A DNA stretch of 64,000 nucleotides, taken from contig CACYQI010000002.1 of NCBI GenBank assembly GCA_902776455.1, positions 62,001 to 126,000 on the forward strand. Reading direction: 5' to 3'. Of this stretch, positions 44,513 to 54,405 are shown one piece after another. A model generated the notes under the pieces. The model made no database searches and was not told the origin of the DNA. It saw only the letters and a program-made list of their open reading frames with translations. How positions within the stretch are numbered: position 1 is the stretch's first letter; each line of letters opens with the position of its first letter. Both the position numbers and the translations under genes were made by a program. Source of the stretch: an uncultured Bacteroidales bacterium. GTDB lineage: Bacteria > Bacteroidota > Bacteroidia > Bacteroidales > Bacteroidaceae.

Positions 44513-44556
44513 AAGCCCCGGATGCTTGCTTCAAGGCAAAGCTCCGGGGCTTTTTC
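44513..44556 (+). terminator. Rho-independent terminator after the 50-aa peptide
   Basis: AAGCCCCGGA (44513-44522) pairs with TCCGGGGCTT (44543-44552), followed by TTTCT. Confidence 0.85.
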
Positions 44557-44630
44557 TGTTCCCTCGCCAAGGGGGATAACGGGTAACTCGACAGGGTTGC
44601 AAAGAGTGCCTCTTGGGGCGGGGGTTTACG

Positions 44631-44730
44631 CTCCACGTTGCATCGGCCTACGCTCCACGGAGCATCGGCTTACGCTCCACGTTGCATCGGGCGATGCTCC
44701 ACGTTGCATCGGGCGATGCTCCACGTTGTG
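44631..44730. repeat. 22-bp tandem array, five units
   Basis: CTCCAC(G/-) cores start at 44631, 44653, 44675, 44697 and 44719, exactly 22 bp apart, with GTTGCATCGG-type spacers. Confidence 0.9.
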
Positions 44731-44742
44731 TTTTCCGATGGG

Positions 44743-45198
44743 TCAGTGCTTGTCAATTCTGATGCCGATTTCCGTAATGCCGGAAAGCACTTCGTGACGC
44801 ATCAGATGGCGGATGCGAATCTGTGTGTTCTTGCCCTTCTTCAGGCGGAGGGGCAGGTGGCGGTCCTCGTACTGATGCGTGTTCACGCCCTTGCTCAAGG
44901 CATAGCCTTCGGCATCGGTCAGCGGATAGCGAACCGTGTCGCACAGGCTTACGTTCCCATCAGCATCAGCCTGTTCCACCGCCAGCACGATGTCCTGCGT
45001 GCCGACGTGCGCCACGGTGCGGAGACCTATCGTGAGCGTCCCGTCGAAGTTCCTGTCGGTCGGAGGGATGTCAAAGCAGACAGTGTCGCGCCGCTCCCAA
45101 CCCTCCACGGGCAGGGACTTGTAGCTGTGGAACACTGTGCCATCGTTGCACGCCGCAAACAGCAAAGCAATCAGGGGAAAGAATGATAACCGACACAT
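44743..45198 (-). CDS. gldH: GldH-like lipoprotein
   Basis: 151 residues from ATG 45198 (a TTG four codons earlier is also possible). The signal ends in a lipobox, LLFAACNDG (Cys at about residue 17). The rest is beta-rich with DTVCFDIPPTDRNFDG, TVRYPLTDAEG and LRLKKGKNTQIRIRHLM, the GldH pattern. GldH was named in gliding Flavobacteria but is common in non-motile Bacteroidales. The order holB-ricT-gldH is the usual one. A 44-bp repeat array separates it from ricT. Confidence 0.85.
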   Translation of the reverse strand: MCRLSFFPLIALLFAACNDGTVFHSYKSLPVEGWERRDTVCFDIPPTDRNFDGTLTIGLRTVAHVGTQDIVLAVEQADADGNVSLCDTVRYPLTDAEGYALSKGVNTHQYEDRHLPLRLKKGKNTQIRIRHLMRHEVLSGITEIGIRIDKH

Positions 45199-45250
45199 GG
45201 AATTAATCAATTGAACTACGGATTATACGAAGAGGCTTTTAATTTCAAAC

Positions 45251-45690
45251 CACGGATTAAACGAATTAACCGGACTGGTGATTTTATCTTTAACAACGGA
45301 TTTAACGGATTTAACGGATGGGAGGTTTTATTTTTAACAACGGATTTAACGGATTTAACGGATGGGTACTTATAATTTTAACCACGGATTAAGCGGATTA
45401 AACGGATGGGTGCTTATAATTTTAACCACGGATTAAGCAGATTAACCGGATGGGAGGTTTTATTTTTAACCACGGATTACACGGATTTAACGGATTGGCG
45501 GTTTTATTTTTGACCACGGATTTAACGGGTTAACCGGATTGGAGGTTTTATTTCAAACCACGGATTTAACGGATTTAACGGATTCATGCTTATATTTTCG
45601 ACCACGGATTAAGCGGATTAACCGGATGGGTGCTTATAATTTTGACCACGGATTACCCGATTTGTTCTAATTATGTAAATCCGTTTAATC
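45251..45690. repeat. 44-bp tandem array, ten units, ACGGATT family
   Basis: (C/A)ACGGA starts at 45251, 45295, 45339, 45383, 45427, 45471, 45515, 45559, 45603 and 45647, always 44 bp apart. Within a unit the nonamer ACGGATTTA recurs about three times before a GGTTTTATTTTTAAC-like spacer. Between 45680 and 45860 the same words appear in the opposite orientation, within a 79-bp direct repeat (CTCATTCTTAATACGTATAA at 45712 and 45791). Confidence 0.92.
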
Positions 45691-45920
45691 CGTTCAATCC
45701 GTTGTTTTTTTCTCATTCTTAATACGTATAACTTGTGCAATTTGTGGTTATATATACTCCGTTTACTCCGTTCAATCCGTGGTTTTTTTTCTCATTCTTA
45801 ATACGTATAACTTGTGCAATTTGTGGTTATATATACTCAGTTTAATCCGTTTAATCCGTGGTTTTTAATTTCTAAGCCAATTCGTAATTCGCAATTTGTG
45901 GTTAGAGTTCATTCCGCGGT

Positions 45921-47129
45921 TTAATTATTGTCTTGTTGAGGTTGTTTGTTCTTCTTTTTCTTCTTTCGTTTCTTCTTGTCGAAGCGGCCCACGTCTTCCT
46001 GTGTGGCGAGGTCAACAGCCCGTTCAGGTTCCTGGTGTCCGCCCTCTTCGAGCGTGAGCGGTTTCTCGCCGTTCCGGTTCATGTCGATGACGGCCTTAGC
46101 CCGCTCGGCGCTTATCGTGACGAGGTTGGCAGGGGTGCGCTTGTCGGTGGAGTAGGTGACGAGTCCGGCCAGGATGTCGGCCTTGAAGAAGAAGTAGTCG
46201 CTGTCCTGCGTGTAGAGCACCACATCGCGTTGCGGCAGTTTGCGCGAAGCCTCGACGTACTGGTCCACCTCGTAGTTCATGCAGCACTTCAGCTTGGCAC
46301 ATTGTCCGGCCAGCTTCTGCGGATTGAGGCTAAGGTCTTGGAAGCGAGCAGCTCCTGTGCCGACGCTCTGGAAGTTCTTCAGCCAGCCGGCACAGCAAAG
46401 TTCGCGTCCGCAAGGGCCGAAGCCGCCGATGCGTCCAGCCTCCTGACGTGCGCCGATCTGCTTCATTTCGATGCGGACGTGGAAGGTGTCGGCCAGCACC
46501 TTGATGAGCTGGCGGAAATCGACACGTCCGTCGGCAATATAATAGAAGATGGCTTTGTTGCCGTCGCCTTGGTACTCCACGTCGCCTATCTTCATCTCGA
46601 GGCCGAGGTCCTTGGCTATCTGTCGGCTCTGTATCATCGTGTCGTGCTCGCGTGCCTTTGCTTCGGCATAGCGTTCCATGTCGCCCTCGCGAGCCAGACG
46701 GTAGATCTTGCGTATCTCCTCGTTGGCCTTCAGGTTGGCGTGCTTCATCTGCAGCGGCACGAGTTTGCCGGTGAGCGACACCACGCCGATGTCGTGCCCC
46801 GGGTTCGACTCCACGGCCACAATGTCGCCCTTCTTCAAGGGGAGGTGGTCCACGTTGTGGAAGTAGGCCTTTCGAGTGTTCTTGAACTGCACCTCTACGA
46901 GGTCTGTCGCCTCGTTGTTGCCGGGCACGTCGGCCAGGTAGTCGTAGGTGTTGAGCTGGGCGTAGTGCCCCGTATTGGCGCTCTGGGCAGCGAAGCCGTG
47001 CCCGCCTTCGCCGCTAATGAATGAAGACGCCCCTTCCCCCTTTAGGGTGAGAGAGGTTTGTCTTTCTGCATCCACCTCCCCTTTTGGGGTGAGAGAGGTT
47101 TGTCTTTCGTAATTGTTCATAACGTTCAT
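45921..47129 (-). CDS. ricT: RicT/PSP1-domain protein
   Basis: 402 residues from ATG 47129. The PSP1 core contains the Cys-rich FGPCGRELCCAGW and CAKLKCCMNYE, which in RicT bind an iron-sulfur cluster. In Firmicutes the RicAFT complex aids RNA processing; in Bacteroidales the role is unstudied as far as I know. The C-terminus is a Lys-rich tail (KKKRKKKKKNKQPQQ). The first 45 residues are largely repeat-encoded: RQTSLTPKGE and RQTSLTLKGE are two tandem copies of the palindromic element, and a third copy supplies the G-rich stretch before the start codon. Longer starts up to 47174 would be wholly repeat-coded. Confidence 0.88.
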   Translation of the reverse strand: MNVMNNYERQTSLTPKGEVDAERQTSLTLKGEGASSFISGEGGHGFAAQSANTGHYAQLNTYDYLADVPGNNEATDLVEVQFKNTRKAYFHNVDHLPLKKGDIVAVESNPGHDIGVVSLTGKLVPLQMKHANLKANEEIRKIYRLAREGDMERYAEAKAREHDTMIQSRQIAKDLGLEMKIGDVEYQGDGNKAIFYYIADGRVDFRQLIKVLADTFHVRIEMKQIGARQEAGRIGGFGPCGRELCCAGWLKNFQSVGTGAARFQDLSLNPQKLAGQCAKLKCCMNYEVDQYVEASRKLPQRDVVLYTQDSDYFFFKADILAGLVTYSTDKRTPANLVTISAERAKAVIDMNRNGEKPLTLEEGGHQEPERAVDLATQEDVGRFDKKKRKKKKKNKQPQQDNN

Positions 47130-47179
47130 TTTATTCCCCCTTAGGGGGGGTAGGGGATTCCTATTCCCCCTCAAGGGGG

Positions 47180-48310
47180 TTAGGTGGTCTTTAGTAGTAC
47201 TATCATTTTCAGAGCGAGGTCGAAGAACACCATGCGTGGGTTGACGTTCTGTGCTATGTCCCGCTGTGCGTCGCTCAGCACGTTCATGATGCCGATGACG
47301 TTGCGCTCACCTATGAATGGCGCGAAGCGTGTGCTGAAGTTCTCCTCGTCGCGTCCCTGGTAGTTTATCTGTGGTCTGTGGAAGTTGTAGATGAAGTTCT
47401 CGCGCAGTTGCTGCTGGAAGTACTCCAGCATCCGCTTCTGCCTTTCGCGTCCCAGCTCGCTGACGGCAAGCGCCCACAGTTGCATCTCCTTGATGCGGCG
47501 GCCGTAGCTGTGGCGCATCAGGTTGACGAAAAGCTCGAAGAACTGCTGCTGTTCCGAGTCGTGCTGCATGCGCTTCAGGGCTTCGGTGTAGCTGCCTTGG
47601 GCGATGTGTGCCAGGAGTCGGGCATCTTCCTCTCCCATGGCGTGACGCTCCACGAGTGCTCTGCCGATGACCTCTTCGGTGAGGGCAGGCACGTTGATGC
47701 GCTGCACGCGGCTCTGTATGGTGCCGAGCACGAGGTCAGGCTCTTGGCTCACCAGCAGGAAGTGCGTCCCGATGGGCGGCTCCTCGATGAGCTTCAGAAG
47801 CTTGTTGCCTGTCTGCTCGTTCATGCGTTCCGGCAGCCAGATGACGACGACCTTGCGTCCGCCCTGGCTCGACTTGAGGCCCAGCTTCCTTTGCAGGTTG
47901 TCGCTCTCCTGTACGTAGATGACCACTTGCTGGTTCTCAGCTCCGATGTCTTCGAGCCAGTCCTCGATGTCGAAGTAGGGCGAGCGGCCGATTTGTCCGC
48001 GCCACTCTTCGAGGAAGTCGTCGGAAAGAGGTTTGTCGCTGCTCTTTGCCTTATAGACAGGGAAGGAGAAGTGGAGGTCGGGATGTGCCCAGAGAGACGA
48101 CATCTGGCAGTCGGGACAACTGCCGCAGGCACCCTCTTCCGTAGGGTGCTGGCAGAGGAGCATCTGCGCGAAGGCCAGAGCCAGCGGCAGCTTGCCGGCA
48201 CCCTTCGGCCCGCAGAGCATGATGGCATGCGGCAACTTGTTCTCCATGAGCAGACGAACCAAGTGCTGCTTCACCTCTTCCTGTCCTATGATGTCGCACC
48301 AATTTACCAT
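47180..48310 (-). CDS. holB: DNA polymerase III delta-prime subunit
   Basis: 376 residues. Clamp-loader subunit of the replisome. The AAA+ fold is visible: CGPKGAGKLPLALAFAQ (a P-loop with Leu after the Lys, consistent with a degenerate site), a zinc module with CGSCPDC, and TGNKLLKLIEEPPIGTHFLL plus SRVQRI (the SRC-like region). It is followed after a short repeat-bearing gap by ricT and opens this minus-strand group. Confidence 0.93.
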   Translation of the reverse strand: MVNWCDIIGQEEVKQHLVRLLMENKLPHAIMLCGPKGAGKLPLALAFAQMLLCQHPTEEGACGSCPDCQMSSLWAHPDLHFSFPVYKAKSSDKPLSDDFLEEWRGQIGRSPYFDIEDWLEDIGAENQQVVIYVQESDNLQRKLGLKSSQGGRKVVVIWLPERMNEQTGNKLLKLIEEPPIGTHFLLVSQEPDLVLGTIQSRVQRINVPALTEEVIGRALVERHAMGEEDARLLAHIAQGSYTEALKRMQHDSEQQQFFELFVNLMRHSYGRRIKEMQLWALAVSELGRERQKRMLEYFQQQLRENFIYNFHRPQINYQGRDEENFSTRFAPFIGERNVIGIMNVLSDAQRDIAQNVNPRMVFFDLALKMIVLLKTT

Positions 48311-48361
48311 TTAATCATTTACCATTTACCATTTAATGGTTTGCCAATTGCCTTTTGTTTG

Positions 48362-48369
48362 CAAAGGTA
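48362..48369 (-). promoter_or_regulatory. -7 box of holB on the minus strand
   Basis: CAAAGGTA reads TACCTTTG on the minus strand, 51 bp before the holB start. Confidence 0.6.
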
Positions 48370-48413
48370 CAAAATTATTCTTAATTCATCATTCTTAATT
48401 CTTAATTTCTTTG

Positions 48414-48421
48414 TATCTTTG
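48414..48421 (+). promoter_or_regulatory. -7 box of ugd
   Basis: TATCTTTG lies 45 bp before ATG 48467. Together with the opposed box at 48362 it makes a compact divergent promoter region. Confidence 0.65.
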
Positions 48422-48466
48422 CACCGAAATGGTAATTGATTAAATGATTAAATGCTAAATGATACG

Positions 48467-49810
48467 ATGAGAGACTTCAAAGACCTCAAAATTGCAGTTG
48501 CCGGCACGGGCTATGTAGGCCTGTCCATCGCTACGCTGCTCAGCCAGCACCACGAGGTGACGGCCGTCGATGTGATTCCCGAGAAAGTGGAGAAGATTAA
48601 CAACCGCATCTCGCCTATTCAGGACGAATACATCGAAAAGTATCTTTCAGAGAAGAATCTGAACCTGACGGCCACGCTCGACGGCGCCTCGGCCTACCGA
48701 GATGCTGACTTCGTGGTCATCGCTGCGCCCACGAACTACGACCCCGTCAAGAATTTCTTCGACACGCATCACATCGAGGATGTCATCAACTTGGTTATCA
48801 GCGTCAACCCCGATGCCGTGATGGTCATCAAGAGCACCATCCCCGTGGGCTATTGCCGAAGCCTCTATGCGAAGTACGCCTTGAAGTTCCTCTACAAGCC
48901 CGAGCTGAAGGGGAAGAAGTTCAACCTGCTCTTCTCTCCCGAGTTCCTTCGCGAGAGCAAAGCGCTCTACGACAACCTCTACCCCTCGCGTATCATCGTA
49001 GGCTACCCGAAGATTATCGAGATAAACGACAGCAACTTCACCGAAGAGAATGCTGCCATCACCGCCATCGGCAACCCCGAGGCCAAGGCTCTGGCCGAGA
49101 CCTTCGCCAAGCTCCTGCAGGAAGGTGCCGAGAAGCCCGACATCGACACCCTCTTCATGGGCATGAAGGAGGCCGAGGCTGTCAAGCTCTTTGCCAACAC
49201 CTACCTCGCCCTGCGCGTCAGCTACTTCAACGAACTCGACACTTACGCAGAGGTGAAGGGTCTCGACCCGAAGGCCATCATCCGCGGCGTCGGCCTCGAC
49301 CCCCGCATCGGTACGCACTACAACAACCCCTCCTTCGGCTACGGCGGCTATTGTCTGCCTAAGGACACCAAGCAGCTTCTAGCCAACTACCGCGACGTGC
49401 CGCAGCAGATGATGACAGCCATCGTGGAGAGCAATCGAACCAGAAAGGACTACATTGCCGATGCCGTCTTGCGCAAGGCTGGCTACTATAGTGAGAATGC
49501 AGAGTGGAACAGTCAGAGCGAACACAATTGTGTCATCGGTGTCTTCCGCTTGACCATGAAGTCGGGCAGCGACAATTTCCGTCAGTCGGCCATACAGGGC
49601 ATCATGAAGCGCATCAAGGCAAAGGGAGCCGAGGTCATCATCTACGAACCGACCTTGCAGGACGGCGAGAGCTTCTTTGGATCGCGCGTGGTGAACGACC
49701 TCGAAGCCTTCAAGCGTCAGTCGCAAGCCATCGTCGCCAACCGCTACGAAGCCTGCCTCGACGATGTCCGAGACAAGGTCTATACCCGCGACATCTTCAA
49801 CTGCGACTGA
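48467..49810 (+). CDS. ugd: UDP-glucose 6-dehydrogenase family protein
   Basis: 447 residues. It oxidises a UDP-sugar to the UDP-uronic acid for surface polysaccharide; UDP-glucose is the likeliest substrate. The NAD motif is [13 protein letters not shown] near the N-terminus. The catalytic Cys lies in [10 protein letters not shown], and FSPEFLRES and [15 protein letters not shown] are typical. I prefer ATG 48467 to the in-frame ATG 48452, since the earlier codons lie in aaatgattaaatg microrepeats. It is monocistronic, divergent from holB. Confidence 0.92.
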   Translation: MRDFKDLKIAVAGTGYVGLSIATLLSQHHEVTAVDVIPEKVEKINNRISPIQDEYIEKYLSEKNLNLTATLDGASAYRDADFVVIAAPTNYDPVKNFFDTHHIEDVINLVISVNPDAVMVIKSTIPVGYCRSLYAKYALKFLYKPELKGKKFNLLFSPEFLRESKALYDNLYPSRIIVGYPKIIEINDSNFTEENAAITAIGNPEAKALAETFAKLLQEGAEKPDIDTLFMGMKEAEAVKLFANTYLALRVSYFNELDTYAEVKGLDPKAIIRGVGLDPRIGTHYNNPSFGYGGYCLPKDTKQLLANYRDVPQQMMTAIVESNRTRKDYIADAVLRKAGYYSENAEWNSQSEHNCVIGVFRLTMKSGSDNFRQSAIQGIMKRIKAKGAEVIIYEPTLQDGESFFGSRVVNDLEAFKRQSQAIVANRYEACLDDVRDKVYTRDIFNCD

Positions 49811-50035
49811 ACACGGGACAACAGAAAACGCCGAGCATAAAGTAACGACAACGGATTACACGGATTCGACGGATAACCTAAAGGCGTCAAAAGAAGAAAC
49901 GACAACGGATTGCACAGATTCGACGGATAATCTTATTTGCTGATTATCTGTTTCGCTTAAATCTGTGAAGTCCGTTGTCGTTTATTATGGTGCAACCTCT
50001 TCTTTTGGCTGTCGCTTCGCAGGAAGAGGTGTCCT
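49811..50035. repeat. ACGGATT-family direct and inverted repeats
   Basis: Two direct copies of ACGACAACGGATT (49845 and 49899) are followed by the inverted form (AAATCTGTGAAGTCCGTTGTCG at about 49960-49981), giving a hairpin between the converging ugd and BspA-like genes. It may act as a terminator in both directions. Confidence 0.7.
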
Positions 50036-51235
50036 TTACTTAACCATGACCTTGACAGCCTTGTCGCCAATCTTCACGATAGCTGTGGAGCCTGCGTGGA
50101 GCTTGGTGCGAAGCGTGGCTGTGTCCTGACTGCTGATGATGGTGTCTAAGAGCATGCCGCTTGTGTTGTAGGCCGATATTTCCGTGCCTGCCTCCAAGCC
50201 TTGAACGGTAATGAAGCCAGCTTGTGCCTGAATGAGGACGGGCAGAGCTTTCGTTGTTATTTGAGTGGGATCTTCTTCCAGACCCTCCATGTATGGTACT
50301 GCTTCAATCCAGCAGAGGGTTGCAGTTATTGTGTCGCTATTGGCATAGCCTTCCCTTGTGGCATAGACGGTGATGGTGTAGGTGACGGTAAGGTCAACCT
50401 CATTGCCGCTATAAGATGCAATGTCGGTATCGGTGATAGTAGATTGGCAGACAGCATCTTCTGTTTCACATTTGTAGGTCAATTTACCATTTGCATAGCT
50501 GATGGTAGGAGTGGCGCACGTTCCTAAGATGTCTTTTGTAAAGGTTCCTGTGACTGTCACATCATTTGCGGGCATATTATCGGGTATTTCGCTCCAGCCT
50601 GAGAAGGTGTAACCCTTTTTCGTTGGCTCTGGCTCAGGAGCGATGGTTGAACCGTATGCAACAGTATAGTTTTTATAAACCTCACCATCTACCTTATAGG
50701 TAAGGGTGTATGAATTGATGGCAAACGAACCCGTCACTATCACATCATGGTTTGGCATTGTTTGAGGAATTTCGCTCCATCCAGAAAAAGTGTAACCTTC
50801 TTTTGTTGGTGCTGGCTCAGGAGTGATAGGTGTGTCGTAATCCACATTATACTTCTTATAAACTTGACCATCTATCATATATGTCAAAGTGTATGTCATG
50901 CTTGATACTATCTCGCCAAATTCACTCCATGGTTCTGTAGTACTGTAAGAATTTATCGATGATGCAGGAACATGAAGCGTTGCAGATCCAATATAGGAGT
51001 CTTCAAATGCATCTGCTTTTGCACTTGGAACATTTTCCGCAAAACAATAAACGTCAGTTAATTCTTCACAGCTGGCAAAGACTCGACTACCAATGTCTTT
51101 AATACCTGTACCAATGGTTATCGCAGTCAGGCTGCTGCAACCCTCGAAGGCATAGTCGCTGATGCGGGTCACGCTGTTGGGGATGGTGACTGAAGTTAGG
51201 CCGCTGCAACCATAGTATTTGTAAATTACTTTATA
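50036..51235 (-). pseudogene. 5'-truncated BspA-like surface protein
   Basis: The open frame begins inside a BspA-type leucine-rich unit (YGCSGLTSVTIPNSVTRI, then FEGCSSLTAITIGTGI) directly after an in-frame TGA at 51236-51238, without an ATG or signal peptide. After the leucine-rich part come two InlB-type repeats (GYTFSGWSEIP twice) and a C-terminal tail ending AVKVMVK. Full family members have many more leucine-rich units and a signal peptide. A GTG at 51172 could start a shorter product, but it would stay in the cytoplasm. The break is next to the AT-rich AbiE region, suggesting that a recombination event removed the 5' part. Confidence 0.75.
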
Positions 51236-51515
51236 TCAACTACTTGTGTGTTAAATGGTAGAAAAGTGGTGACTTAGATTCTATAAAGATTAGAAAAGAC
51301 AAAGATTTAACTTATTTAACTTTTGTAAACCACAAAAAGCGTATAAGTGTGCAATAATTTTTGCAAAATATGTCTTGGTACTTATTCTTAGGACAATAAA
51401 CAATGTTATTATACTCCAGAATGCTGCAACGTCCCAAAAACTCATGGAAATGCTATTCAAAATACAAGAAAATACCATTTTTCAGCAAAGAAAACTTAAT
51501 TTTGTGGTATAAGAC

Positions 51516-51546
51516 TTTGCCAATTGATAGAAAATACGTATCTTTG
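51516..51546 (+). promoter_or_regulatory. Promoter of the AbiE pair
   Basis: TTTG at 51516-51519 and TATCTTTG at 51539-51546 are 19 bp apart, a full match to the Bacteroidales promoter. Confidence 0.78.
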
Positions 51547-51547
51547 C

Positions 51548-51576
51548 GGTCGGAAATATTTGTAATCATTCCGACC
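51548..51576 (+). promoter_or_regulatory. Inverted-repeat operator in the AbiE leader
   Basis: GGTCGGAA (51548-51555) and TTCCGACC (51569-51576) are perfect complements separated by 13 bp, immediately after the -7 box. AbiEi antitoxins of the family repress their own operon by binding inverted repeats, so this is the likely site. Confidence 0.65.
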
Positions 51577-51596
51577 ATAATTTATATAAATAATCA

Positions 51597-52196
51597 ATGG
51601 AGAATGCAGTAGTACAGCAGATTAGAAAGAAGATAACTCGCAGTAAGTTCGGTGAGATATTCTTTGTTTCTTCTTTTCCTCAGTATGATGTTGAGTATGT
51701 CACAAAGTTACTCGCCATATTCGAGAAAGAAGGACTGATTACACGTATAGCCAAAGGAGTGTATGTCAAGGCGCGCAAGACACGTTTTGGTATTCTATAT
51801 CCTTCGGCTTATGAATTGGTGACAGAGATTGCCAAGCGTGATAAGGCAAAGGTTATACCGACAGGTGCCACGGCAGCTAATCGTTTGGGATTCTCTACGC
51901 AAGTACCTATGAACACCATTTTCCTGACTACAGGTTCTGGGCGAAAACTGAAATTGGGAAACCGAACAGTGACTTTAAAACATGGTGCCCCAAAGAATTT
52001 CGCTTTTCGTGGGCGACTGATGCCGGAATTGGTTCAAGCATTACGCAACATTGGCGAAAACAACATCACTTCGGAGGATGAAACAAGGATTGTGCAATTA
52101 TTCGCAGAAACGCCAGAAACTGAGACAATAGAGAACGATTTATTGTTAGCTCCCGTATGGATGCGGCAAATTATTAAGAAAGGAATAAGGCAATGA
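51597..52196 (+). CDS. AbiEi-type antitoxin (DUF6088-like)
   Basis: 199 residues. The N-terminal winged helix (about 1-60; FEKEGLITRIAKGVYVKA) is typical of AbiEi antitoxins, which both repress the operon and counter the toxin. The central GATAANRLGFSTQVP and the strand RKLKLGNRTVTLKHG follow the DUF6088/AbiEi pattern. ATGA overlap with the toxin gene shows translational coupling. Type IV systems of this kind give phage abortive infection in some hosts. AT-richer than the chromosomal genes around it, so probably acquired. Confidence 0.85.
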   Translation: MENAVVQQIRKKITRSKFGEIFFVSSFPQYDVEYVTKLLAIFEKEGLITRIAKGVYVKARKTRFGILYPSAYELVTEIAKRDKAKVIPTGATAANRLGFSTQVPMNTIFLTTGSGRKLKLGNRTVTLKHGAPKNFAFRGRLMPELVQALRNIGENNITSEDETRIVQLFAETPETETIENDLLLAPVWMRQIIKKGIRQ

Positions 52197-53245
52197 GCAA
52201 ATGGATTGATTTCTCGCTCGAAGAGCGAAAGGCGATGTTGCAAGGTGTAGTTGAAGCACGGCAAATTGATGAATCTGCCGCCGAGAAGGACTGGTGGGTG
52301 ACAGCAGTATTGTATACCCTGTTTCACACCAACGTGTCTGAGTATCTGTTGTTCAAAGGTGGCACAAGCCTGAGTAAAGGCTGGGACATCATCAACCGCT
52401 TCAGTGAGGATATTGACTTGGCATTGAGCCGTGACTACTTCCTGAATGTCAAGAAGCTCTCTTGTGCAAGCTGTACCACTAATACGCAAATACATAATCT
52501 CCGAGAGAAGGGACAGGACTTTCTGTTTGGTGAATTTAAGGACGAGTTATTGGCAAAACTTGTCGAGATGGGGCTTGAAGTAACTGTTCTCACAGACAAT
52601 GACATAACCAATGAAAATGGCAAGCCAAGAAAGGTACCACACGACAAAGACCCTTCTGTGCTATACGTGCAATACCCTTCACTCTACAATAGCCAAGCGG
52701 TATACGCTATCCCGACGGTAAAAGTGGAGATTAGTGTATTGTCGATGTCCGAGCCTTACGAGATGAGAAGAATCTCGTCGCTGATAGAACAAACATATAA
52801 GGATGAAGATGTGGACTCCGATCTCGTTCAAACAATCCGCACCGTCAGTCCCGCCAGGACTTTCCTGGAAAAGGCATTTCTTTTGTGCGAAGAGTTCCAA
52901 AAGGAAAAACCGAGGACGCATAGAATGACACGACACTTCTACGACTTGGAAAAACTGATGCATACCCCTTACGCAGAAATGGCTCTCAATGATTCAGTTC
53001 TCTATCGTGAGATTGTGGAACACAGACGCAAATTCTATCATGTAGGTTACGTAGATTACGACAAGGAGCTTCCTGCCAATATTCAGATTGTACCAAGTGA
53101 TGAACTGATGCCTGCTTATGAGACAGACTACAATGAGATGAAAGAGAGTTTCATTTATGGGCAACCTCTGGCTTTCGGCGAGTTAATGGAAAAGATAATA
53201 AACCTTCAAGAGCAATTCCGGGCTTTAGATGTCCCTAAAGGTTGA
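52193..53245 (+). CDS. AbiEii-type nucleotidyltransferase toxin
   Basis: 350 residues of the AbiEii/AbiGii family. The nucleotidyltransferase signature is complete: LLFKGGTSLSKGW (about residues 43-55), then RFSEDIDLAL with the metal-binding Asp pair, and the later LEKAFLLCEE helix. Relatives transfer nucleotides to tRNA or other acceptors and stop growth. It overlaps the antitoxin by four bases and looks intact. No other defence gene is adjacent. Confidence 0.87.
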   Translation: MSKWIDFSLEERKAMLQGVVEARQIDESAAEKDWWVTAVLYTLFHTNVSEYLLFKGGTSLSKGWDIINRFSEDIDLALSRDYFLNVKKLSCASCTTNTQIHNLREKGQDFLFGEFKDELLAKLVEMGLEVTVLTDNDITNENGKPRKVPHDKDPSVLYVQYPSLYNSQAVYAIPTVKVEISVLSMSEPYEMRRISSLIEQTYKDEDVDSDLVQTIRTVSPARTFLEKAFLLCEEFQKEKPRTHRMTRHFYDLEKLMHTPYAEMALNDSVLYREIVEHRRKFYHVGYVDYDKELPANIQIVPSDELMPAYETDYNEMKESFIYGQPLAFGELMEKIINLQEQFRALDVPKG

Positions 53246-53873
53246 ATGTAGATGAATTTTTAACAAAATCTACTGTTTTCTTTAACCTCTGCGATTTAAT
53301 AATTTAACCATTTACAGGGCGGTTAGTAACTTTGACTTTCACTCTTCACTCTTCACTTTTCACTTCGCCGTAGGCGACATTCATACCCCACCCCTAACCC
53401 CTCCCCTTAGAGGGGAGGGGAACCGCGGGTGAAGACATCCGTATCTTTCGGGTCTTTCGAAGTTAGAAGTTATCCGTTCAATCCGTTTAATCCGTGGTCG
53501 TATATCAATTCATAATTCTTAATTCATAGTTATTAGTTTTCTGTGATTTGACTTCCCCCTGTTCTCACTTTTTCACAAAACTTTCTTCGAAATTTTCAAA
53601 ACAGCCTACATGCCTACATAAAATGGCTTGAAACCACGATGAATAAATGGAAACACACAAACGTCAGCCTACATAAAGCCTACATAAAGCCTACATAAGC
53701 CTACATAACACAATTCAAAATTAATAAATTCAAAATGCCTTTCAGTCGCATTTTCTATGTAGGATAATGTAGGATATATGTAGGCTTTATGTAGGCTTGA
53801 AAATGCAACTTTCCCTTTATTCATGCGGGTTACGGAATGATTTATGTAGGCATGTAGGCTTTGGCGCAACTTT

Positions 53874-54060
53874 CCACGTTAAGTTAGTCAACTTTCCACG
53901 TTAAGTTAGTCAACTTTCCACGTTAAGTCAGTCAACTTTCCACGTTAAAAACGCTCCACGTTGTGTAGGCTCACGCTCCACGTTGTGTAGGCTCACGCTC
54001 CACGTTGTGTAGGCTTACGCTCCACGTTGTGTAGGCTTACGCTCCACGTTGCGTTAACCT
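53874..54060. repeat. 22-bp tandem array, nine units in two blocks
   Basis: CCACGTT cores lie at 53874, 53896, 53918 and 53940 (spacer AAGTTAGTCAACTTT), then after a 16-bp step at 53956, 53978, 54000, 54022 and 54044 (spacer GTGTAGGCTCACGCT). Within each block the step is exactly 22 bp, although the spacer sequences differ. Confidence 0.92.
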
Positions 54061-54405
54061 ACCCCTCCCAAGGCCAATGGGAACCCATGGGGCCTATGAG
54101 GCCTACTGATACAAGGTAATTGCCGAATAGTTGCTTGTAAATCATCAAATTGCAAATTGCTTCATCTCATACGGAAAGCACGGAAAAGCTTTTGTTTTGT
54201 TGATGCTCTTGTACCGGGGGTTCTTCCCTTCGGTCAGGCGCAGGCGGAGTACACCCCCGTCTGTGGTCTTTCGCACCTCCGGTGCTTTTCCGCGGACACT
54301 AAAATAACGTGAATTCGACGAAAAATAATTAATGGGCAATTACATGGCAATTATATGTTAAATATTCAACTTTAGCATGTAGGCTGGCATACCGTCTGTA
54401 ATATG

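Larger units (their letters stand above)
51236..51596. other. AT-rich intergenic region before the AbiE pair
   Basis: The base composition drops sharply here. Apart from the abiEi promoter and operator at its right end I see no gene and no repeat of the families found elsewhere. Confidence 0.7.

Noticed and set aside
53669-53869. 66-aa minus-strand frame
   Set aside because: It consists largely of GCCTACATAA repeat words and has no homology that I recognise.
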